From NCBI GenBank assembly GCA_035633215.1, contig DASQFI010000030.1, positions 20,764 through 84,763 on the forward strand: a stretch of DNA of 64,000 nucleotides. The letters run 5' to 3'. Positions 1-7,479 of this stretch are shown here, in pieces; the stretch's first letter is position 1, and each line of letters opens with the position of its first letter. The position numbers and the translations under genes are program-made. The DNA comes from DASQFI01 sp035633215 (GTDB taxonomy: Bacteria; Acidobacteriota; Vicinamibacteria; Vicinamibacterales; SCN-69-37). The notes beneath the pieces are model-generated. The model was not told the DNA's origin, did not search any database, and saw only the letters and a list, made by a program, of their open reading frames with translations.

Positions 1-1182
1 GTCGCCAATCTGAAATGCGAGATTCACACGGGGGCTTGCGTGCGTTTTGGAGACGATCAGATCGTATCGGTCCACGCGAAGGCCGATGTCCACGGTCACC
101 CGGCTGCCGGCCCGAATGCTGTCCTGCACGTACGCGCTGACCTGGCCGCCGGATTCGGCGCCGGCAAAGTCGATTGACTGCCCGGCCACGTGAATATGAG
201 GCAGTCCGACCAGGTGCGTGAACTCCAGGTAGCCTTCATAGTTGTAGGCCAGGTTCTCCTGCGGCCGAAGCCTGACGGCATCAACGCCCACCTTCAGTGC
301 GTGACGTCCGCTGAAACGCGTCACATCGATCTTGCCGCCGAGCGTGGAGAGCGTCCGGGTGCCCTGTGCTCGCACGGTGAGCGGGCCGGCGGCGGGGAAC
401 AGACGCGCCCGCGACCATCGTTGGTAGGCGGAGGCGGTGACGGCCATGTCGTTCACGACCCCCGTCCAGCCGACGATCGCCGTCTGCTGCCGTGTGTCCT
501 GCCGTGCGGTCGCCAGCGGCCGGAGCACGGCGTCGCGCGCGGTTTTCGGAATCTCGAAATCCGTTCCGTCGCCCATGAAGACGGCCCTGACCAATCCCAG
601 AGGACCAACCGTGCTCTCGAACTGGGTAAACACGTGCGCGCCTCGCGCGGCGTCATGAACGGCTTCGCGATCGGGCGGGCTGAGAAAACGGTCTGAGTCG
701 ACCACGGAACCGAACATGAAATAGCCGAACCGTCCCCGGCGGCCGCCGAATTCCCCTCCCACGCGCCGGCGTCCGGCATCCCCGCCACTCACCGTCACGG
801 CGCCGCGGTTCTCCATTCGCAACCCCGACCGCGTGACGATGTCGATGACACCGCCAAACCGATTGCCATATTCGGCCGGAAAGCCGCCAGTCATGACGTT
901 GGCCGTCTCGATGACGTCAGGGCTCAGCCCTGCGGAAAATACGGAGTGCGTGTTCTCCCAGAACGACACCCCGTTGATCAGCGGATTCAGGGCGACCTCA
1001 TGACCGCGAATATGTACGAAGTCGTCGTGCCCCCGGATCATCCCTGGCGCCAACGTGACAATCGCATCGGAAAGTGTGGTTCGTTGAAACACCGGCATCG
1101 CATCCAGCCGCTCGATCGTCAGGATGGTGGAGCTCGGCGAATGTGTGCCTGGAGTCGATGCCCGCGCGCCGGACACCTCCAC
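1..1182 (-). CDS. TonB-dependent receptor, partial (runs off window start)
   Basis: The reading frame is open from position 1182 to the window edge, about 394 codons. It shows a TonB plug (APGMIRGHDDFVHIRGHE, then ETANVMTGGFPAEYGNRFGG, the pattern of plug ends that precede a barrel) and later barrel strands such as SAYVQDSIRAGSRVTVDIG. Proteins of this kind import bulky substrates across the outer membrane using TonB energy. No signal peptide or N-terminal regulatory domain precedes the plug. The only usable start in frame is a GTG at 1182, and a stop lies about 75 nt further upstream. A decoy ATG at 1276 overlaps the kinase stop but opens only nine codons in another frame. The 5' end therefore looks broken by frameshift or truncation. 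The substrate is unknown. Confidence 0.8.
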   Translation of the reverse strand, partial: MEVSGARASTPGTHSPSSTILTIERLDAMPVFQRTTLSDAIVTLAPGMIRGHDDFVHIRGHEVALNPLINGVSFWENTHSVFSAGLSPDVIETANVMTGGFPAEYGNRFGGVIDIVTRSGLRMENRGAVTVSGGDAGRRRVGGEFGGRRGRFGYFMFGSVVDSDRFLSPPDREAVHDAARGAHVFTQFESTVGPLGLVRAVFMGDGTDFEIPKTARDAVLRPLATARQDTRQQTAIVGWTGVVNDMAVTASAYQRWSRARLFPAAGPLTVRAQGTRTLSTLGGKIDVTRFSGRHALKVGVDAVRLRPQENLAYNYEGYLEFTHLVGLPHIHVAGQSIDFAGAESGGQVSAYVQDSIRAGSRVTVDIGLRVDRYDLIVSKTHASPRVNLAFQIGD

Positions 1183-1272
1183 GCGGCGAGCGCTTTGACG
1201 AGGCTGAGGCTCAGGCCGGTGACCCGCCGCGCGTGGGCAGCAGTGCTCAGGAAAGCGAGGTCAGTATATCCC

Positions 1273-4182
1273 TCATTTCAGCTTCTCGTACTCGCGTCGG
1301 GCCTCTTGCAGAATCGGAATGTCCGGGTCTGCGTCTTTCCAGAGTGCGAAGAAATCTTGATAGCCTTTGCGTGCCTTTGTCGTGTCGCCGCTCAAGGCTG
1401 CGGCGCGCGCCAGCCCCAAATGTGCGAGCGGATATAAAGGAGAGCCGGTCTGCCAGCCCCGTTGGTCGAGTATCTTCTGAAACTCGGCTGCGGCGTCTGG
1501 TCCCCGCCTTAGATTCAAATATGCCTGACCGCGCAGGTAGGCGATCTGGAAAAGAGCATGTGCTTCATAAGGTCTGGTCGTCTCCAGCAACTGAATCGCC
1601 TGGCCCGGATTGCCTCGATGCAGTTCAATTCGGGCCTGAACGAGCGGCAACGACACTTTGTTCAGGATGGTGTCTTTCGGAAAACGCCTGACCAATTCAC
1701 CCGCAATGGTTTGTGTGTGGCTGAACTCGCCGCAGGTCGCCAGTGCGTTGCCCGCAGGAATCATCGTGAGCTGACTGTGCGATATGCCGAGCGCCTTCGC
1801 GGTCCGCTCTTTCACCTGCCTGCAATCACCCAGGAGCGCATCCCGCGCCGCGGCGCCTCCCGCAATCTGCGCCGCAACGTCTTTCAGGTCGCGGCGCTCA
1901 GCCAGTTCAAAAGCGCGGTTGGAGAATTCTTTGGCTTTTCGGAGCCGGCCTGAAAACACGGCATTTTCGGCTTGCCAGTTCTGGGCCACATATTCATCCG
2001 GCTTTCCCTTCGCCCATTCGATCTGTTGCTGCATCGTCGTCGCATCGCCCTGGACAAACGCAATCCGATAAAGAGTTCTGCGCATGGCCGAGGTGTCGAG
2101 CTTCTGTGCCAGCGCCTGCCCGATGATCGCCTTAGCCTCATCGAAGCGATTGAGACCGACGAAGGCGGCAGCGAGAATAGAGTAGCCTGAGGCCGAAGTC
2201 GGATTGAGGCGAATCGCTTCACGAGCTTCTTCAGCCGCTTTATCGAATTGACCAAGCTCGGCGTATTTAAGAGCCAGATTATTGGGCGGCGCAGCGTGGT
2301 TCGGATAGGTGCGCTTCCACAGTTCCAACGTCTCGAGATACTTCTCCAATTCCCCGGTGACGTTGTCGTAGTAACCCGCTGAGATATAGAGCCGTTCGCG
2401 CTCGCTGACTCGATCACGCAACTCGTATGCTTTGTGCGACGCCTCGGCAGCAAGGTCATACAACCCGCTGTTGTAATACATTGATGACATCCGAGCATAC
2501 GCGAGTGCGAAATTAGGGTCTATTTCCGTCGCGCGTTTGAGAAATGGAATAGCTTCGAGGTACTTGCCATTCAATTGCTGTTCAACGCCCAGCGAGAAGG
2601 CTTTGAAGGCTTCCAACGAAGAGGTTGTGCCTTGTTCAATCGGCGCGGCGAATTTCTGGATTGATTGAAGCGACTCGCCCAGCTTCTTTCGTAACTCGAG
2701 CGCAGCGCCGCCAAGCGCACGAAGCACCTGCTCCTTGTTCTCAGCTGTCGCCTGTTCCAGCGCAAGCGCGTCGCCCGTCTGTGCGTTGATCGCTTCCAGA
2801 GTAATCGCGTACTGCTTTCCCAGGCTCGCCACCGAACCCACGAGCATGGCTTTCAATCCCTGACGCTCACACACCTCTCGTCCAATGTCTCTGGTCACGC
2901 GCTCATCTGGCGAGCGCCCCATGAACCTGAGCGCTCCGCGCACGCGGTCTTCGGAAAAAATATTGAGAAAAGGAGATTGGCCGACCTGCACAGCGAGAGC
3001 TTGCTTGAGCGTGCCGTCAAAGACCGGGTCTCCGGTCGTGTTGACGAAATCCGTCAGCAGGATCGTGTCCTTTTCGGTCAAGGCATGCGCGCTGCGAAAG
3101 GGAAGGAAACGAAACGACGCGGCAATGGCAACCGCCGCGAGGGCCGCAAGCAAGATCGCGCCTTTCTTGTGGCGCTTGATTTCAGTGGCGACGGACGCGG
3201 AACTCGATGCCCGGCGCGCGACCGTGTCGTTCGGCGGCGCGGGGTCCTTTATCGCGTGCGGCGGGTCGGTGCTGTGCGGCGCGGCGGAGCGTGTGAGTTC
3301 GGTCTGCAGCTCCAACTCGCGGCGCAGATTCTTCAAGTCAATCATCAGATCGCGCGCCGTCTGGTAGCGCTCGTCGCGCTCTTTCGTCAGGCATTTGCGG
3401 ACGATGCGCTGCAACTCCGCGGGCGCGTCGGGCGCGACGCGCGCGAGCGGCGCGGGCTCGTGCTCGAGAATCGAGACGGTGACGTGGCTCGCCGTCTCGC
3501 CGTCGAACGGCACCCGCCCCGCGATCATTTCGTACAGGACGACGCCGAGCGACCACACGTCCGTGCGCTCGTCCGTCGCCAACCCGCGCGCCTGCTCGGG
3601 CGACATGTAGTAAGGGGTCCCCATGACGACGCCCGGATCGGTCTTGACGTGGGCGCGCGTCTGCGCTTCGGTACCAATGGTTGAGGCACTCTCCGTTTCG
3701 AGGAGCTTGGCGAGGCCGAAGTCGAGCACTTTCACGACGTGATCCTGCCGGAGCATGATGTTCTCCGGCTTGATGTCGCGGTGGACGACTCCGGCGGCGT
3801 GCGCGGCGGTCAGCGCGAACGCTGCCTGCTGCGACACGTCGAGCACGTCGGCGAGCCGCATCTTCGCCTCACGTAGCTTTTGCTTGAGCGTTACGCCGTC
3901 AACGTGTTCAGTGGCGATGAAGTGTGTGTCGTTCTCCGCGCCGATCTCGTACACGGTGAGGATGTTCGGGTGGTTCAGCGCCGAGGCCGCACACGCCTCC
4001 TGCTCGAAGCGCTGGAGCCGCTGCTCGTCCGCCGTGTACTTTGCCGGCAACAGCTTGAGCGCGACGCGGCGGCGCAGCCGCGTGTCGTGCGCCAGGTACA
4101 CCTCGCCCATCCCACCAGCGCCCAGTTTTTGCTCGATGCGGTAATGCGAGAGCGTGGTGTGGGCGCCGAGGTCTTTATTCAC
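1273..4182 (-). CDS. Ser/Thr protein kinase with TolB-like and TPR region
   Basis: The protein has 969 residues. The kinase domain occupies roughly residues 13 to 275, with P-loop GAGGMGEVYLA, lysine in VALKLLP, catalytic HRDIKPENIM, DFGLAKL and activation-loop end MSPEQARG, so all catalytic residues are present. A single membrane segment follows near residues 340 to 362. The outside part begins with a TolB/FlgO-like segment (ILLTDFVNTTGDPVFDGTL) and continues as tetratricopeptide repeats to the C terminus. This is the usual acidobacterial kinase-TPR receptor layout, probably phosphorylating cytoplasmic partners in response to a periplasmic signal. The downstream neighbour is a TonB receptor fragment. 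The real partner is not visible from sequence. Confidence 0.9.
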   Translation of the reverse strand: MNKDLGAHTTLSHYRIEQKLGAGGMGEVYLAHDTRLRRRVALKLLPAKYTADEQRLQRFEQEACAASALNHPNILTVYEIGAENDTHFIATEHVDGVTLKQKLREAKMRLADVLDVSQQAAFALTAAHAAGVVHRDIKPENIMLRQDHVVKVLDFGLAKLLETESASTIGTEAQTRAHVKTDPGVVMGTPYYMSPEQARGLATDERTDVWSLGVVLYEMIAGRVPFDGETASHVTVSILEHEPAPLARVAPDAPAELQRIVRKCLTKERDERYQTARDLMIDLKNLRRELELQTELTRSAAPHSTDPPHAIKDPAPPNDTVARRASSSASVATEIKRHKKGAILLAALAAVAIAASFRFLPFRSAHALTEKDTILLTDFVNTTGDPVFDGTLKQALAVQVGQSPFLNIFSEDRVRGALRFMGRSPDERVTRDIGREVCERQGLKAMLVGSVASLGKQYAITLEAINAQTGDALALEQATAENKEQVLRALGGAALELRKKLGESLQSIQKFAAPIEQGTTSSLEAFKAFSLGVEQQLNGKYLEAIPFLKRATEIDPNFALAYARMSSMYYNSGLYDLAAEASHKAYELRDRVSERERLYISAGYYDNVTGELEKYLETLELWKRTYPNHAAPPNNLALKYAELGQFDKAAEEAREAIRLNPTSASGYSILAAAFVGLNRFDEAKAIIGQALAQKLDTSAMRRTLYRIAFVQGDATTMQQQIEWAKGKPDEYVAQNWQAENAVFSGRLRKAKEFSNRAFELAERRDLKDVAAQIAGGAAARDALLGDCRQVKERTAKALGISHSQLTMIPAGNALATCGEFSHTQTIAGELVRRFPKDTILNKVSLPLVQARIELHRGNPGQAIQLLETTRPYEAHALFQIAYLRGQAYLNLRRGPDAAAEFQKILDQRGWQTGSPLYPLAHLGLARAAALSGDTTKARKGYQDFFALWKDADPDIPILQEARREYEKLK

Positions 4183-4190
4183 GCGGTCTC

Positions 4191-4231
4191 CTTTTCCCTC
4201 TCCTTTGCTCTTTGCCCTCTGCCGTTTGCCC
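4191..4231 (-). repeat. GGGCARA heptad repeat at gene 3' end (degenerate copy)
   Basis: On the minus strand, immediately after the stop of the Asp-box protein gene, the sequence reads as heptads of the type GGGCAAA and GGGCAGA with some mismatches, followed by a purine-rich tail (GGAGAGGGAAAAGG). It is the most degenerate of five related copies in the window. The G-rich strand is the coding strand of the gene it follows. Confidence 0.6.
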
Positions 4232-7204
4232 TTACTTGACCATCCAGACGTCCTCGAGCACCGTGACCGATGTCGTCAGTGTCTGGCCGCCGAGGGCCAC
4301 GCGAACCACATAGGTCCCAGGCGCGACGGGCGCGCCGCCGCCCGGGAACCCGCCGCGGCCGCCGCCTCCGCCACCACCCGCAACGAATGGCACACCCGTG
4401 GGGCCGCCGCCGCGGCCTCCGCCGCCGCCACGTCCCGCGAACTGCGCAATCAGCGCCTGCTGTTCCGCCGTCAGCGGCGGCGTGTCGCCCAGGAGATCCC
4501 ACTGCCAGCGGTTGAGGCCCGCCTGCGCCGGCACCTTCTGCGTTCTCACCGCTCGGCCAGCGCTGTCGTTGATCGTGATCGTAGCTTCGCCGGGCGATGA
4601 GGCGAGGAAGCTGATCGCGGTTCCGCCCTGCGGATTCTCGCCTCGGAATTGCTTGGCCGTGGCTCGTCTCGTGGCCTCTCGATCGTTCTTCCAGAGCACG
4701 GCCGGCCGCGGATCGAACACCCTCGGCGCCGTGGCTGACGACCCGATCTGCTGCAGCGGCGTGATGTCGTCGGCGATAAAGAAGCTGCGTCCATGGGTGG
4801 CCACGATGAGATCGCCGTCGCGCGGATGGATCAGCAGGTCATCGATGCGAACGCGGGGGAGACCTGTCTCGAACGGCTTCCAGTCGCGCCCGCCGTCCAG
4901 GGTCACGAACAGGCCGAACTCCGTCCCGACGAACATCAGGCTGGGATTGACGAAGTCTTCCTCGACCGCGTTGATGTGCCCCTTCGCCGGCAGGTTTCCC
5001 GCGACCGAGACCCATGTCTTGCCATAGTCCGTGGTCTTGAACAGATACGGACGCCAGTCATCGAAGCGATGGTTGTCGATGGCGACGTAGGCGGTGCCGG
5101 GATCGAAGTTCGACGGCTCGATCCGCGCGATCTGCGATTCGGTTTTCGGCGCGCCGGAAATGTTGCCGTACACATTCGTGAATGCCGCGCCGCCATTCTG
5201 GCTCACGTGCACGTTGCCGTCGTCGGTGCCCACCCAGATGACGCCGGGCCGGGCCGGAGATTCGCGAATGATCGTGATGTTCGAGTTGTTCGCATAGCCG
5301 TCATGTTTTGACGCCATCGGCGCGCGCCCTGGCACGCCCATGATCGGATTCGCGAAGCGGTCGACGCTCTTGGTGAGATCGGTCGAATTCATCCACCAGG
5401 TGTCGCCGCGGTTCGTGGACTTGAAGAAGTATTGCGCGCCGTAATAGACCGTGGCCGGGTTGTGCGGCGAGATTTCGAGCGGCGCGTTCCAGTTGAACCG
5501 GAACTCGTCGGACTTCGCCGGAGCATTGATGATGTTGCCCGTGGCCGCGCCGCCCCCACCTCCGCCTCCGCCTCCGGCGAGCGCGGGACGAATGCTGCGC
5601 TGCGATCCGTCGCGCAGGCTCAACCGGTTGACGTTCCCGTTCTGCGATTCGGAGTAAATGATGGTGTAGTCCGTCGGATCGTTCCGCGTGTAGAAGCCGT
5701 CGCCGCCGCCGACGTTGTACCAGTCGGTGTTCACGGCGCCGGTGGCCGATCGAACGGCGCTCGGTCCGCACCAGCTCCCGTTGTCCTGAAGTCCGCCGCA
5801 GACGTGATACGGCCGGCGCATGTCGGCCGACACCTGATAGAACTGTCCGAGCGGCATGTTGTTCAGGTAGTCCCATGTCAGGCCGCCGTCGTAACTCACG
5901 TCAATGCCGCCGTCGTGGCCGGTCCAGACGATGCGCGGATCTTTGGGGCTGATCCAGAAGGCGTGATAGTCGCCGTGGCCCGTGCCGCTGAACGGGCGCC
6001 ACTCGCGGCCCCCGTCGATCGACATCTGGGCCGAGGCGCCGCCGACGAGCAGCTTCTGATCGTTGGCCGGGTCGACACGGATCTGGCTGTAGTACATCGG
6101 ACGGTTGTTCTCGTTGCTCACGACGCGCCAGGTCTTGCCCGCGTCGTCCGATCGCCAGACACCGCTGCGCTGGGGATCGGGCGGGGCAGGAGGGGCGCCC
6201 GGTGCGCCACCGCCGCGGCCTCCGCCGCCACCACCACCGCCGCGTCCGCCACCGCCGCGCTGCGCAGGCCCGCCGTCATCGGCTACGCCGGCGCCCGTGC
6301 CGCCGCTCGCCCCGACTTCGACGTGCGCGAAGATAATCGACGGCTTGGCGCGGTGTACATCGATGCCGATGCGGCCGATGATGTTGTCTTTCGGCTCGGG
6401 CCAGCCGCTGCCCTGGACCTTCGTCCACGACTTGCCGCCGTCAACCGATTTCCACAACCCGCTGTTCGGGCCGCCGCCGTTGAATCCCCACCAGGTCCGC
6501 CGCCGCTGATAGGAGACCGCGTAGACGTTGTTGGGATTCACCGGATCGATGACGACGTCGCTGAATCCCGTGTCGGCATCGATGTATTTGGACTTCGTCC
6601 AGGTTTTGCCGCCGTCTATGGACTTGTAGAGCCCGCGCTCTTCGTTGGGGCCGAAGAGATGTCCGACGGCCGCCACGTAGACCGTGTTCGGATCTTTCGG
6701 ATGCACAGCCACGCGCCCGATCGACTGGGTGTCTTCGAGGCCCAGGTGCACCCACGTCCGGCCGCCATCACGCGTGCCATAGACGCCATTGCCGATCGTC
6801 GAGCTCTGCCGGTTGTTCGGCTCGCCCATGCCCACGTACACCACGCGCGGATCGCTCGGTGCGATGGCGATGTCGCCGACGGACGAGTTCGGCTTCTCGT
6901 CGAACATCGACGTCCACGTGCGCCCGCCGTTGGTCGTTTTCCACAGGCCGCCGGTGGCGAAGCCGACCCAGACGGTCAGCGGATCGTCGACCGCGCCCTC
7001 GATCTCATCCACGCGCCCGCCCATCGTCGCGGGCCCGATCGAGCGAAACACAAACCCGCGCAGGAGCGGGTCGCTCGAGGCGTTGACAGGCGGCGTGGCG
7101 GCCGGCGCGCCGGCGGGTCCCTGCGCGAGTGCGACAGCGCCCGCGAGAACGCACGCCGAGGCGATCAGGATCGACCGGCGGAAGTGCGAGAGTGGCGTGG
7201 TCAT
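4232..7204 (-). CDS. Secreted Asp-box (BNR/VPS10-like) propeller protein
   Basis: A start at 7204 is chosen because it gives a signal peptide (residues 1 to about 28, hydrophobic core ILIASACVLAGAVALA) and follows a good ribosome site (AGGAAAGGAC). The frame extends further upstream without such a signal. The roughly 990-residue protein carries about ten Asp-box motifs of the form S/T-x-D/N-x-G-x-x-W (for example SIDGGKTWTKS and TTDYGKTWVSV), spaced as in sortilin-like or BNR beta-propellers. Glycine-rich loops interrupt it, the longest near residues 360 to 390, with another near the C terminus. The C terminus resembles a small beta-sandwich. Such proteins are exported and often annotated as glycosyl hydrolases, but no catalytic site is recognised here. 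Two relatives lie in this window. Confidence 0.85.
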   Translation of the reverse strand: MTTPLSHFRRSILIASACVLAGAVALAQGPAGAPAATPPVNASSDPLLRGFVFRSIGPATMGGRVDEIEGAVDDPLTVWVGFATGGLWKTTNGGRTWTSMFDEKPNSSVGDIAIAPSDPRVVYVGMGEPNNRQSSTIGNGVYGTRDGGRTWVHLGLEDTQSIGRVAVHPKDPNTVYVAAVGHLFGPNEERGLYKSIDGGKTWTKSKYIDADTGFSDVVIDPVNPNNVYAVSYQRRRTWWGFNGGGPNSGLWKSVDGGKSWTKVQGSGWPEPKDNIIGRIGIDVHRAKPSIIFAHVEVGASGGTGAGVADDGGPAQRGGGGRGGGGGGGGRGGGAPGAPPAPPDPQRSGVWRSDDAGKTWRVVSNENNRPMYYSQIRVDPANDQKLLVGGASAQMSIDGGREWRPFSGTGHGDYHAFWISPKDPRIVWTGHDGGIDVSYDGGLTWDYLNNMPLGQFYQVSADMRRPYHVCGGLQDNGSWCGPSAVRSATGAVNTDWYNVGGGDGFYTRNDPTDYTIIYSESQNGNVNRLSLRDGSQRSIRPALAGGGGGGGGGAATGNIINAPAKSDEFRFNWNAPLEISPHNPATVYYGAQYFFKSTNRGDTWWMNSTDLTKSVDRFANPIMGVPGRAPMASKHDGYANNSNITIIRESPARPGVIWVGTDDGNVHVSQNGGAAFTNVYGNISGAPKTESQIARIEPSNFDPGTAYVAIDNHRFDDWRPYLFKTTDYGKTWVSVAGNLPAKGHINAVEEDFVNPSLMFVGTEFGLFVTLDGGRDWKPFETGLPRVRIDDLLIHPRDGDLIVATHGRSFFIADDITPLQQIGSSATAPRVFDPRPAVLWKNDREATRRATAKQFRGENPQGGTAISFLASSPGEATITINDSAGRAVRTQKVPAQAGLNRWQWDLLGDTPPLTAEQQALIAQFAGRGGGGGRGGGPTGVPFVAGGGGGGGRGGFPGGGAPVAPGTYVVRVALGGQTLTTSVTVLEDVWMVK

Positions 7205-7479
7205 GGCAATGGTCCTTTCCTGGCACGATGGGCGACGGACAGCGGTCCATCGCCGGGTCGGTAGGGCGTAATGTACCGTCCGAGCGCGTCCGGTGCCAAG
7301 GCGAAGTTCCGCAGTCTTTGATCGTGGCCAGGCAGCGTTCGGAATGGCCCACCACGTGAAGGCCACCGTGTAATGTCCCCATAAGAAGAACAGATTTGCG
7401 TTGCAGCGGCACGCTCCCTAGACTCACTTCACCGGACAACCTGGCTGATAGTCGCCGTCGGCAAATAAGGGGAGAGAAC
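7205..7479. promoter_or_regulatory. Divergent intergenic region between Asp-box and TonB genes
   Basis: This 275-nt gap separates two divergent exported-protein genes and should hold both promoters. The only clear element is the ribosome site AAGGGGAG at 7467 to 7474 before the TonB receptor start, and AGGAAAGGAC before the Asp-box protein. I could not assign convincing -10 and -35 boxes. Confidence 0.4.

Noticed and set aside
1274..1276. ATG overlapping the kinase stop as start of the TonB receptor
   Set aside because: It opens only nine codons in a different frame from the plug, so it cannot start the receptor without frameshifts.
5432..7264. A plus-strand open frame of about 610 codons
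   Set aside because: It is antisense to the Asp-box gene, whose motifs, signal peptide and ribosome site are clear. Its translation is low-complexity and arginine/valine-rich, as expected of antisense frames in high-GC DNA. Similar long antisense frames at 7429-10422, 25532-27442, 31910-33799 and 33624-35369 were rejected for the same reason.
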